In this document: positions 22,761 to 33,184 of the stretch, in pieces
How positions within the stretch are numbered: position 1 is the first letter of the stretch
Layout of the letters: every line of letters begins with the position of its first letter
From: Wyeomyia smithii
Taxonomy: Eukaryota > Arthropoda > Insecta > Diptera > Culicidae
Assembly (NCBI RefSeq): GCF_029784165.1
Contig: NC_073695.1
Location: 213,557,896-213,621,895 of the forward strand
DNA length: 64,000 bases
Direction: 5' to 3'
The notes under the pieces: model-generated
The model's input: only the letters and a program-made list of their open reading frames with translations
What the model was told of the DNA's origin: nothing
Database searches by the model: none
Position numbers and translations under genes: made by a program

Positions 22761-23167
22761 GATCACGCCATGAATTCGAAAAAAGTTGAAGAAGTTGTTT
22801 ATAAGACACGACCGCAAGGCTAACGTAGATTTACGACAGCCTGTCCTTTAATTAATAAACTCAAACAGGTTTAATGATACAATGATTTTGTAAAACTCTG
22901 AATTATGAGTTGTGCAAGTTTTGAACGAAAGTGACGATATGCCAATCTTTGACAGTTTGTTCTTTGTTCGTTTTGCAAAGTTAGTGCGAACCAATAGCCG
23001 GTGCCATATTTTCTTACCATGATGCGTACTGTTCTTAGCAGTAAATTGTACTCCATTTCTTGATAGTAACGTTTGTAGTGAAATAAAGTGCACAAAAATT
23101 GCCGATTATTCATGGGTTTACCTTCACACGCACTGACGAAACTACCCATGCAGCATCAATCATAGTC
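22761..23167. other. No gene recognised
   Basis: Unique DNA between the SINE and the mariner relic. No obvious terminal inverted repeat for the mariner copy was found here. Confidence 0.35.
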
Positions 23168-24030
23168 ACCCAAGGAGCCAGCAGAAAAAATTGACAGCTC
23201 GAAAACGGACATCATGTGGCAGTTTGTGGACACCGTATACACCCGTTTCGGCATCTATAATATTTTGGCACTATTGGATAACAATCAAAGCATCCAAAGA
23301 AAGCTCGATTCCGGACGCGACAAGAAGCTCGAAAGGATGCTGAAGAGGAAGATCGAGAGAAAAGTGACTGCATCGCTGCGTGTGCTTGGCCGGGAGGTCG
23401 ATGCAACCGGCCAAACAGTGAAAAAGTATCTGGCGAACATGGGCATACATGTCAAAAAGCGGCAGTTCCGTCCAGTGGTGTCGGAACTGCGGGCAACGAC
23501 GAAGCGGCAGCGCCTAAACAAGATGGTCAAGTCGATTTTCCAGGCAAACCGCGACGTGGCGGTGCTGATGGATGACGTGACCTGTCTCACCCTGAATGGT
23601 AACGACTGGCAGGGCACTTCGTATTTTACTTTTCCCACGAAGGAAGTGAGTACCGAGGTGAAGTTCATTTCACACACCTTGTTCCCCAAGCTGCTGTGGC
23701 TGATAATCAGCAAGAAGTGGATGTCATAGCCACTCTTATTTCGCTTCGGACCGCTGTGAACGAGAAAATTTATAGTACGAAGTGCCTGCCGGAAGCTGCG
23801 TCGTTAATCAAGAAATTCCATAAGGTCGAAGACGCGATGTTTTGGCCGGATCTGACATCGGCCCATTACTCGAAATGATCTTTGAAGGAGATGAAGCAGC
23901 TGAATATCGATGTGGTACCCGCCCAACGTCCCCAAGTTGCGTTACATCGAGGATTTCTGCTTGGAGCGTAAGATCTACTCCAACAATTTTGTCCACCATC
24001 CGAAAAAAGTCCCGCAAATTTCAAACTCAC
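23168..24030 (+). pseudogene. mariner-family (DD37E-type) transposase pseudogene
   Basis: The first open part (23214-23729, 171 codons) has a basic helix-turn-helix-like N-terminus (KLERMLKRKIERKVTASLRV) and the conserved linker GQTVKKYLANMGIHVKKRQF. The first catalytic acid is in AVLMDDVTCLTLNGNDW (Asp 120/121). A stop at 23727 and a frameshift near 23750 lead to the second frame with KIYSTKCLPEAASLIKKFHK and FWPDLTSAHYSK, the second catalytic Asp. Another stop (23876) and a frameshift near 23920 precede RYIEDFCLERKIYSNNF with the third acid, Glu. The spacing is about 33 residues with four apparently deleted, consistent with DD37E. Inactive; no terminal repeats seen. Confidence 0.8.
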
Positions 24031-24105
24031 GATTACTGTAGTACTCAGATGTGAAAAACTCATTGTTACTACTCTTATTAAAACTATGTGGGCGTCCTTA
24101 ACTCT

Positions 24106-24185
24106 CCCAGCTGGTCTCGAGGTACGATGCTGGCCTAACAAGTCGGTTTCTCAAGTTCTAAGGATGCCAGTACTGGTTTTAAAAA
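24106..24185 (+). mobile_element. Candidate tRNA-like SINE head fragment
   Basis: CCCAGCTGGTCTCGAGGTAC then 'gatgctggcctaacaag' resembles the 5' half of a tRNA (A-box-like start, anticodon-arm-like stem). The expected B box is degraded ('ggtttctcaagttc'). The fragment lies just after the mariner relic. It may also be coincidental. Confidence 0.3.
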
Positions 24186-24898
24186 TATAAAATCTGTAAT
24201 TTCAGTTGTAAAATATATTTAAATACTCACGAAAAAGTGAAAAGATGAAGAAAATCGGTTCAGTAGTTTGACCACAATCGTAAACACGAAATACGTAAGA
24301 AATACCATTCCGAGATAACGCGTATAAAGTCGTGCTTCAAATCGGTCTAACTTGCTCTTTTTTGCTTAGATCTTTAGGAAAATTTGTGAGAATGTTCTCA
24401 AGAAGTTGTACTCAAAGATAATGCAATAACAAATTTTTCAGTTTTTTGAAAACTCTATAGGTATGTAACCCTTTATATATTTATTTGTCCTCGAAAGGAC
24501 AATCTATTTTCCAATTTAATATCGGCTATGATGCTTATTGCATCTCTGTGCTATCTTCGAAAGTGGGGATAAGGCACTCTCCTAAAAACACAGAAAAAAG
24601 CTGTTTTCACACTAAAAAAATTGACAACCGACCGATTTCGATTGCCAACACTCTCGTTTGTATATTGTCAAAATACGGCAGCCTTTCGCTGGATGCTGTC
24701 GCTATCGCACAAAGCTAGCCTTTTACAAGAGGAAGTAGTGTCGCTGCACTGCCGCTGCCGCCTCTGCATAAAGGCAGTTTTTTTACTAGAGAAAGTAGTG
24801 TCGCTGCACCTACCGTTGGAACTCTCGCTGCAGCCACCGCTGCTGCTATTCACTGCCGCTGCCACTACTGCTGCAACCCGCTGCTGCTTGGCGTTTCA
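24186..24898. repeat. Unclassified; contains a short direct duplication and GCTGCC-rich tract
   Basis: 'gaagtagtgtcgctgcac' occurs twice, about 62 bp apart (about 24732 and 24794), followed by a GCTGCT/GCCGCTGCC-rich stretch up to 24890. The serine- or leucine-rich short frames here follow from the triplet bias. No gene recognised. Confidence 0.45.
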
Positions 24899-25060
24899 AC
24901 AAGGCTTGACCATTTCCAATAGCACAATAGTTCGAATAATCAAACTACAATTTTCTGCACTAGGGCGGGTGCATCGATGCTTTTCTAATCGATTGCTATA
25001 AGAACTAAGGAAATCGGTTGAAAACTGACTGATTTTTAATTATTTGAAAGTGATTCTATG
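24899..25060 (+). repeat. Dispersed unclassified repeat, copy 3
   Basis: Shares 'caaggcttgaccatttcc', 'tctaatcgattgctataag', 'gaaatcggttgaaaactgac' and 'aattatttgaaagtg' in order with the copy at 16.9 kb. It has an extra segment 'gcgggtgcatcgatgc'. No terminal structure seen. Confidence 0.6.
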
Positions 25061-27394
25061 TAACACAAAGAAATACTTTTGGCTTGTTTTTCATGATTGA
25101 GTGACAAGAACCTCGGCTGATATAAATCAAATTTGCTGAGCCGACGGTTTCAACTTTCAATTTTGCGTGGAAACTGTCTTGCATTATCTGTAAGTGGTCA
25201 AGAGCTGAAGACGTTCAACATTATACGTTACACATTTTAACATGTTTTATCTGTTAAGCAATGTATTCCGCTTTCGAAACCAAAATTTATTCTGATAAAA
25301 CAATTTCGCCACCTTGATGGATGGCAGCTATAGATTATTAATTTATAGTGAAAATTTTGACTCCCATTACCCACCATCATCAGCTCGATAGCAGCTAGAA
25401 ATGCACCGAACCGTTGCACCGGTTGGTTGGTGACGGATACGTACATATTTTGAGCCGTGCGTTCGGTCTCTCCCGTCCTGCTGCAAACTGCTTCGAGTGC
25501 ATCGCCCCCGCCGTCATGGCCATAGTCATACCCAGGCATATCCAAACAATTCTCCTAATACCGTAACAATGGCGCTAGCTAAAGGAAAAACAACCGTCGT
25601 TCGATGCGAATCGCCAAACATGCAATTCAGTGGCATATATGCATTATGCTGGTTGCGTTTTTATGCACCTATTATTCGTTCATTGTTTATGTTGAATATT
25701 GAATCTTGTATAAGGTGGTTTGCAGTAGGTTGCACTTTAAGATTGTGAAATTGAAAGGCTTAGTACCGGTACTCACTACAGTGGGAAAATTTTCACTTTT
25801 CATTCTGTTTCTGCTCTAGTGCACTGTTTTCCCAGACAGCGAGCATGTCATGTGTTATGTTTCTCTCAATGCGCAGTACCGCGTGGCTTTTGTATGCAGC
25901 TCGTAGATGCCGTAGAGAACCGGTAACATATTAGCAGGTCATACCGGGAACGGCAAGGGTGTCAAACGCTGATCTTTCAGGCAGATTATCTCATCAGCCG
26001 ACAGATAAACACATTCAGCTGGTAACAATTGGATTGCTTTCGGCTTCGCGCGTTTTGTTTTATGGTAGCTGAGAAAATACTTCGCAAACACTGCCGAGGA
26101 CATTGCCAGGAGTAATGGTGGCTAACCTTCTACGGATGAAAATGAAACATCATTTCTGTCGGATAGCAAAGAATAAATAACATTCTTTATAAATTAAAAA
26201 TACGTTAGTCTCGCCCAAATGTTGAATTGATTTTTTTCGGTCTCTATATTCTTCCGAATTCTGTTTGGGTTTTCGGCAAAATAAAATCGTATACAACGGA
26301 GGGCGACGTCATTCCCGGTCACCCATTTTTTTCGGACGTGTGCCAACGCTATTGACAACTGCTCTGCAGAGCTCCGGGCGATGATTAGTCACCGCATGAA
26401 CTCTCGTATTTTGGGTGATCTCTCGAGATTCAAGCTCGCTCCAGACTCGCCGTTTATCTACGTAAACGTCGTCGCGGCGTTTCATCTCGGCGGACCAAAA
26501 ATAGTTTATTCCTCATTTGACACGTTTTTTGGCCAATGTTAGCGTCAGGGAAAGAAGGGAGGCCCGCCGGAAGGCACACATATGTTCACTCATCAATCAC
26601 AGGAACGCGGACGTGTGCGCGCTCGTTGGATGGGGTATTGTGTGTTATCACAGAAGCGTTTATATAGAATGATTTTTTTTCGTCTCACTGGTGGGATGAA
26701 TAACAACTGCGTACACTCATAGTAATTACCCCTCTGCTGGCCGTCAGAAGTGCGTTCGCTCTGGATATGTTGATGCTTGAAACGAATCTTATCGATGTTC
26801 AGTTCTGTTTTGGTCGTAGCAGGTTATGTAAGAAAAACCTAAAAAAAAAAACTTAACGGAGACAACGAACTATTATTCTTCATGAAAAACAGTTGACTGA
26901 TCTCAATCAAAAATCTCTTCCAAGTTCCTATTTTGACCATTGCATTTGTGCATTTGTCATGCGTTACGAGATTACGAATAGAGCTTTGTAAACGTATTTG
27001 GTTTTACAAAATGGGTGTTTGTCACGAGGGTTTTTGTAGACCTTTGATATTTTTTGTTTGTGAGTATAAGCTTGTAGAAATAGGAAAAGTTTCATTGAAA
27101 AATTAGGATGAACAAATGTCAGAATTTCAGAGCATTTTTCAAATCTGAGCTTTATAAAACAACGTTTTCCCGATTTTTGAAGAAACAATACGCTTCTTTT
27201 AAACTTATCCGTGGCTCTCCTGAATCTCTTTGACAGCAAGACTGCCAAAAAGTATATTGTTCAGACTGCGCGTTCCGGTTCACAAAAGATAAGGATAAAA
27301 CTAGTTTATTTAAAGAGAATATTGTAAAGATTTTTTGCCAGATTTTTTCAACAATGTTTTTTATGTGTTTAGATACTAAAGAATTAAAAGGATT
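25061..27394. other. Unique DNA, no gene recognised
   Basis: A stretch of over 2 kb lacking any of the window's repeat families, with locally higher GC at 25.9-26.6 kb (for example 'ggaacgcggacgtgtgcgcg'). Open frames are short and unrecognised. Repeat exclusion makes it a candidate regulatory interval, but nothing in the sequence proves that. Confidence 0.35.
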
Positions 27395-27409
27395 AGAAGT
27401 GAAAAGTGG

Positions 27410-27735
27410 AGCGGGGGCCTAGTGTGGTTGGTAACGTCTCCGCCAACCACGCACGACGCCTGGGTTCGAATCCCACCGCCGACATAGGTGTCTCACAACC
27501 AACCCAACTGGTCTAGATTCAATCCTAGCCGACACCGGGAGATTTTCTGAGGCGAAAAATCTCTGGGATCACGCTTTCCATCGCATGAGGAAGTAAAGCC
27601 GTTGGCGCCGGTCTGTTAATAAACGGGTCGAGGGTTAGGGTCCTGGATGTGGAGTCGCCTCCCTGGGCGTCGGTGATTGGCCACAACAGTGGCGGAACTA
27701 GACCGACGGGAAATATGCGAGAACAAATAAAATAA
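27410..27735 (+). mobile_element. Full-length tRNA-derived SINE with perfect 15-bp target duplication
   Basis: A tRNA-like head carries a polymerase III A box (TAGTGTGGTTGG, 27420-27431) and a perfect B box (GGTTCGAATCC, 27463-27473). A unique body follows, then an A-rich tail (AACAAATAAAATAA). Identical 15-bp repeats AGAAGTGAAAAGTGG flank it at 27395-27409 and 27736-27750. Promoter boxes, tail and duplication together identify a SINE copied by LINE machinery. A related, headless copy lies in the opposite orientation at 22517. It is not a tRNA gene: no acceptor stem closes the head. Confidence 0.92.
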
Positions 27736-27750
27736 AGAAGTGAAAAGTGG

Positions 27751-29280
27751 CAAAATTTAGGGATTCAAAACAAAACATTATATTATAAAGGATATAGTTT
27801 CCGGTTTTGATTAACTGTCGAGTCTGCTAATCCGTCCAACAGTAGAATATAACAAAAATTATTCGAAATCTGGATGTTAATCTTTAACTTCTAGGTCAAC
27901 AAGTCCATTACCATTATGGAAAACCAATTTTCTTTGTTTTTCGTGTCAGAAAGTAGCACAAACATATTGCAAAATAGCATTAATCGCTTTAAATTCCTGC
28001 TGCGTCGCCTTTGACGTCCGGATCGTAATCGCCAGCCGGTCCCAGCTGTTATAACTTTCTGTACGCGGTCGCACAGTGCACGCCTTGGAACTGTCAATCT
28101 TGAAAGTGCTTAAGCGTTCAAGCCTTTCTGCGTGACGGTTCCCCAATATGAGCAGACAAAATTTTCCAAGACCAGTGTGGACCAGTTTCCTCACATTCAA
28201 CACCTAGTGGCGCTAATTTCGGCTCGCTCATTTTGCGGGAACGCAATGTGACGAATTATTGACGTGTGTAGAGACCTTTTCAATTTTCTGCGGCTGAATG
28301 TTTGTTTAAATTTTTTTCAAACTAAGACGTCCTTCCATGCCTCAAGCTGCGTTTTTGACAACCCATAAATCAGCGTTTCGTTGACGATTGAACATTCTAA
28401 TGGTTCCTGACTGCGTCTTGTGCGTTTAATCCAGATTAGAAGACAACATTCCACACACCAGAACTATCCTGCGGATTTCGAAACAGCAAGCTATATGAAT
28501 GGAGCTTGACGGTGGAAAACGACCAAGTTACACGCACAGTCACTCAAACCACCCGGCATAACCGAAATAACTATAAAATTATCATATAAACATGTCAACA
28601 CTCGGACTCCGTTTAAAATCACACCCTGTTAGGAACCCTGTTGAGGACGGCTGGTGGTCGTTCACATTTGATGCCGTCCACTCAAAGTCAAGATCAATAA
28701 AAAATTATTATGACCACAACGCCGTGACGTGGGCGGAGCGCCGTCCTCATGGGTGCCGTTTGTGGTTCACAGGAGAGGGGGATTTGTCTTTCGATTTTTT
28801 GTGTGTGGTTGTTTACAAGAGATTTGTTGCGTCGTCGGCTTTTAATAAAACGATTTGATTGTTTGATGTTTGTTTGTCTAAAGCAATGGGGTCTGGGGGT
28901 ATAATTATACCGTATCAAGCGATTGGTAGTGATTTATTTGTACTCCACGGGATGCGGAATTGTGGGCTCATGATTGATGACAGTACGACTTGTGTTGGGA
29001 ATTTCGGAAAGTCATAGTTCAGGATTCAGTCAGAGCATGTTGCAATACTTTGAAAATATTATTTTATCCGCGTTAAAACCAGTAATCCGAATTCAGTCCT
29101 TTTAAATATGACAGGAGGATTGATAGACCTGCATCGTACTTTGAGATCAACCAACATTTACATATAAACTAAGCATGTTCCTAATCAGCCGCTAGACATT
29201 TTCTGTAAAAAAAACTATTGGTTAAATATAGATGTGTTTTCTTTAGAAAAATTTCATCTGCTGTTCCACATAAAGCAAAT
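27751..29280. other. Unique DNA, no gene recognised
   Basis: Short frames on both strands (for example 28592-28858) have no recognisable motif. No window repeats. It lies immediately upstream of the second candidate ratchet site. Confidence 0.35.
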
Positions 29281-29283
29281 TGA

Positions 29284-29318
29284 CGATTAATATTTTCTCT
29301 TTTTCTTTCCAGGTAAGT
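29284..29318 (+). promoter_or_regulatory. Candidate recursive (ratchet) splice site RS2
   Basis: A branchpoint-like ATTAAT (29286-29291) precedes a pyrimidine tract TTTTCTCTTTTTCTTTCC, then AG (29311-29312) fused to GTAAGT (29313-29318). This has the same architecture and strand as RS1, 18.5 kb upstream. Evenly spread zero-length exons of this kind subdivide very long insect introns. The downstream sequence shows no exon-like conservation that I can judge from one genome. Confidence 0.62.
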
Positions 29319-29319
29319 A

Positions 29320-30589
29320 CATCCGACACTCGTGCAAGGTGAATCGGTTCATCATGAATTTTTCATTACCTGCGGTGAGATTGACTAGCAAAAAAGGTGT
29401 TCGTTCTGCCTATCACCTTCTGCTGTACCACGGATAACAACGATTTATACATCTACTACACGTATCCAATTTACCAGACATCCCGACTGATGAACGATAG
29501 GCCTAAATTCAGCCCGAATTGCGCAAACTTGGCACTATGAAAAGAAATGAAAGAAAAGTTTATAATCTTGTTGTTGGTTCGTCCGTTGACTCGCACTCGA
29601 TGGTGTCCTGACGATGACGAAGACCAAAACCGTGCTGTCGTCGTCATTGAGATGGACTTACAGATTAGAAATCCACTGTGCAGAAGAAGAATGCCGAGCT
29701 TCCTGTCTGTCGATCGAGCTGGTCGATAGGATGGGTCAAAAGTTGGAGATTTGCACTGATAGAAGTTAGTTCAGAAAGAATTCAATGAAAGAAAACATTT
29801 ATCAATGAGGTTTATTTCTATCAAATTTCATTATCGCCAACAAACCATGTGTTAATATTCAATCTGGTTGAAGCGTTTGTTCAGAAACTAATCGGATTCA
29901 TACAAAACTGTCCGAGGAAACTGATACTCGAAATGAAGCAGAAACTGTGCGAAGTATAAACTAAAGTTTTCGACTCTAATGATAACTGTATAGAGCGCAA
30001 ATTTTTGCTTCATCAATTTATAGAGACGAAGGAGTGAGTAATCAGATTGATTCAGAAAGTCCAACAACATAGCTGCGGGAAAAGTTTTTGTAAATGAGTG
30101 CATAGGAAATATTCTTTTGAAATCTTAATTTTTTACAATCTCTAAATTTTTCATTAGACAAACAAGATGTGGTTTGAAGAGGATTGTGTTACCACCAGTA
30201 AGTTTTTTTTATTATTTGCTCTCGCTTTATATCAAATTTACGATTCAAATCCATGATGATGAAGTTATTATTGAATACCCTCAGCAAACGGCGATTTAGG
30301 CAAAAATGCAAATGTAATAGGCTTAACTAAAAAGCAAAAATCCAAAGTAACCAGAAAATTGCCAGTTTTCATTCTGAACCAATCGGTAATAAATCTTTTT
30401 GTTGGAATCGATTCGATTTTTATAGCATAGATAACACAGGTCGTCAAAGGCGAAAAAAAATACTGCCCTCAAGCTCGAAATAGCTGCCCTAGAAAGATTA
30501 AAGTTTTCTAACCATTTCTTAAGGGAGCAACATTTTGAAGTGGTGTTGAATGGTGAGGAAGGTAGGAGAGTCGTCGAAGGGAACAGGAC
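29320..30589. other. No gene recognised
   Basis: Unique, AT-rich sequence. Short unrecognised frames occur on both strands. No repeat signatures until the RTE relic begins. Confidence 0.35.
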
Positions 30590-32224
30590 GGACAAGCTGT
30601 GGACCCACCAACATCCAACAAGACTCATATGCCCTATCTACAAGAAATGATATAGACTCGACTGTAGTCATTATCGAGGCACAACTTTCCTCAATTCCGC
30701 TCATGAAATTCTCTCCCGTATCCTGTTCCTGCGACTGAGGATGTTGTAGGACGCCTTTGTTGGAGAATACCAATGCGGTTTTCGAGTGGGACGATTTACA
30801 GGGGACCAGATGTTCACCTTGAGACAGATCCTAGACAAGTTTCGCGAACACAACTTGCAGACACATCATCTGTTTATTGACTTTAAGGCGGCGTACGATA
30901 CACTTAAACGCAACGAGCCTGTGGCACAAAATGCTTCAACATGGTTTTCCAACAAAACTAATTAACCTGTTACGTGCGACGCTTGATGGTTTCACATCAT
31001 GCGTCAGGACAGCGGGCAAATTTTCGGACGCGTTCGTGACGTGAGATGGTCTGAAGCAAGGTGAAGGGTTCTCGAACTTGCCGTTCAACATAGCTTTAGA
31101 AGGTGTAATACGAAGGGCAGATGTGCAGAGAAGCGGCCCCGTCATCACGAAGTCCCGCATGGTGTTAACCGTAGGTCAGTTGAGGAGGCCTTTACGGCTT
31201 TCAAAAGGAAAGCTGCGAGAATTGGACTCACCATAAACATTGCCAAAACGAAGTACATGGTGGCTGACAGAGAGCGTGGAAGTTCTGCGGATGTTGGTGC
31301 TGCGGTGGAGATGGATGGGGATACACTAAAGTCGCTTTTTACGCGGGGGAAACGTGCCGCGGGAATCCGCGTAAAGAAACCGAGTAAATTCCGGAATCCG
31401 CGTAAAAAAACCGCGTAAATTCCGGAATCCGCGTAAAAAAACCGCGTAAATTCCGAAATCCGCTTAAAAAAACCGCCGCTATTCTACATTCCGAGTGAAG
31501 GGATACCGGAATCCGCGCAAAAAATATCGCGTAAATTCCGGAATCCGCGTAAAAAAACCGCGTAACTTCCGGAATCCGCGTAAAAAGTGACCTAAGTGTA
31601 CTTTCGAAGTGGTCGACGAATTTGTTTATCTTGGTACTCTCATGACATGTGGTAACGAGGTGAGCCGCGAGGTGAACAGACGGATTGCGACAGTGGATAG
31701 GGCTTAGTACAGATTGCGTGGCCAGCTTGGTCCCCTTGCTTACAGATTCGTACGAAATTCGCGCTCATAGGACTTTGATCCTCCCGGTGGCGCTCTACGG
31801 ACATGAATCGTGAACGTGGAAGGAAGCCGATCGACGAGCGCTTGGAGTCTTTGAGCGTAGAATCCTGTGATCAATACTCGGAGGCAAGCTAGAAAAGGGG
31901 ATGTGGAGCAGGCGCAAGCGCTGTACGAAGTATACATACACGCTAATATTGTCAAGCTGATGAACCACTGCAGGTTACAGTGGGCTGGCCACGTAGCAGG
32001 GATGGCGGATGAGCGAGCGGCAAAGAAAACATTTAGCAAAAAATAGGATAGAGGCCGACGACTTCGAGGCAGACCTCGCACGCGCTGGATGTGTGCTGTC
32101 GATGAGGAGCAGCGGTTGTAAAGGGAAACTAGAGAGGAGCAGCCCATGACCGAGTTTTGTGGAGGCGTATTCTGGATTCGGTATCTCAGCGATCTGTCGC
32201 CATGAAAGTAAAGGAAAAGTAAGT
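30590..32224 (+). pseudogene. RTE-like reverse transcriptase pseudogene, split by a MITE
   Basis: A decayed + strand copy of the same family as the 613-1292 fragment. Frame-shifted pieces read, in order, GEYQCGFRVGRFTGDQMFTL, LRQILDKFREHNLQTHHLF, IDFKAAYDTLKR (first catalytic Asp) and RKVLEL-like remnants. Beyond the MITE come EVVDEFVYLGTLM, a broken RT C-terminus ('gggctggccacgtagcag') and a GTAAA-type 3' tail near 32200-32224. The FADD catalytic box expected near 31165 is missing through a deletion. Several stops and frameshifts occur. A 275-bp MITE is inserted at 31324. The left border is approximate. Confidence 0.8.
31324..31598. mobile_element. TA-specific MITE with internal tandem repeats, copy 1
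   Basis: TA flanks (31322-31323 and 31599-31600) enclose inverted termini CACTAAAGTCGCTTTTTACG on the left and its diverged complement on the right (gcgtaaaaagtgacctaagtg). The interior is a tandem array of about 31-bp units ('gcgtaaattccggaatcc' plus 'gcgtaaaaaaacc') with one conserved spacer ('cattccgagtgaaggg'). Removing the element with one TA restores the RT frame EMDGDTFEVVDEF, which proves the borders. A TA target suggests Tc1/mariner or a related superfamily. Confidence 0.9.
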
Positions 32225-32319
32225 AGTGATATGCCCTCAATATGGTCCTTTCGGAACAGATTCCACCGACGCTTCTAGTGACCATAGAAATAATTAAATA
32301 ATTCAACGTCACATAAAAT

Positions 32320-33184
32320 ATGGGTATTTTCAGAACCGGGATGATATCTAGAGACCGTGAAACGACTCCCGACGCCATTGTGGATTTCGAAATGGTGACT
32401 TCTCTTATCTGGAATAGAACCAAAATTGACCGAATGCCATCGAATATGGATATTTCCGGAATCGGGATGATGGCTAGAGACCGGAAATCAACTCCAGACA
32501 CCATTTTGAAACTTGAGACGGTGTTTTCCGGTTTTCGGAAAATATCGGAAGAGAACCAAAGTTGGCCGAATATTATCGAATACACTAAAGTCGCTTTTTA
32601 CGCGGGGGATACGTGCCGCGTAAAAAAAACCGCGTAAATTCCGGAATCCGCGTAAAAAAACCGCGTAAATTCCGGAACCCGCGTAAAAAACGCGTAAATT
32701 CCGGAATCCGCGTAAAAAAACAGCCTTAATTCTGCATTCCGAGTGAAGGGAAACCGAAACCCGCCCAAAAAAATACCGCGTAAATTCCGGAATCCGCGTG
32801 CAAAAACTGCGTAAATTCCGGAATCCGCGTAAAAAAAGCGCGTAAAAACCGACCTTAGTGTATAGATATTTCTGGAATCGGGATGATGCCCAGGTGCCGG
32901 AAATCGATTCCAGACGCCATCTTGAAGTTTGAGATTGTGACTTCCGGTTTCTAAAAACCAACTAAAATTGACCAAAAAATACCTTATATGAGTATTTCCG
33001 GATTCGTGACGATGTCCAGGGACCTACAAACGAACCCAGACGCCATTTTGGATCCCGAAATGGTGACTTCCGGTATCTGGAAAAGTACCAAAATGTACCG
33101 AATACCTTCGAATATGTATATTACCGGAATTAAGGTGATGCCCAGCGACCGGAAATAAACTGCATACACCTTTTGGAAAAACCA
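32320..33184 (+). repeat. 125-bp satellite array (CCGGAAG family), interrupted by a MITE
   Basis: About six units recognised by 'tttccggaatcgggatgatg', 'actccagacaccattttg' and 'gacttccggtttctgg', in the orientation opposite to the array at 59.5-60.3 kb. Spacing is about 120-137 bp once the MITE is discounted. No Helitron-like termini were found around it. All open frames here are by-products of the repeat. Confidence 0.85.
32583..32860. mobile_element. TA-specific MITE with internal tandem repeats, copy 2
   Basis: Flanked by TA (32581-32582 and 32861-32862). The inverted termini are CACTAAAGTCGCTTTTTACG and its near-complement. The same 31-bp units and the same 'cattccgagtgaaggg' spacer are present as in copy 1, 1.26 kb away. 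The empty site reads 'atcgaatatagatatttctg', matching the uninterrupted satellite unit at 32440 ('atcgaatatggatatttccg'). Confidence 0.9.

Noticed and set aside
23285..23713. 142-codon minus-strand frame
   Set aside because: Antisense shadow of the mariner transposase frame.
24668..24865. Serine/cysteine-rich minus-strand frame as a gene
   Set aside because: Composition follows from the GCTGCC-rich tract and a short direct duplication; no start context or splice signals.
27411..27483. tRNA gene
   Set aside because: A and B boxes are good but no closed acceptor stem or complete cloverleaf exists, and the unit is followed by a SINE body, tail and target duplication.
31324..31598. Regularly spaced ~31-bp repeats resembling a CRISPR array
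   Set aside because: No unique spacers; the repeats are internal units of a TA-flanked MITE with inverted ends in a eukaryotic context.
31740..32585. 281-codon minus-strand open frame
   Set aside because: It runs antisense through the RTE relic and into the 125-bp satellite; no motif, and its length comes from repeat composition.
32488..32975. Two repetitive open frames (RGFRNLR- and IYAVF-type periodicity)
   Set aside because: Translation of the MITE's tandem repeats; the periodic protein mirrors the 31-bp unit.
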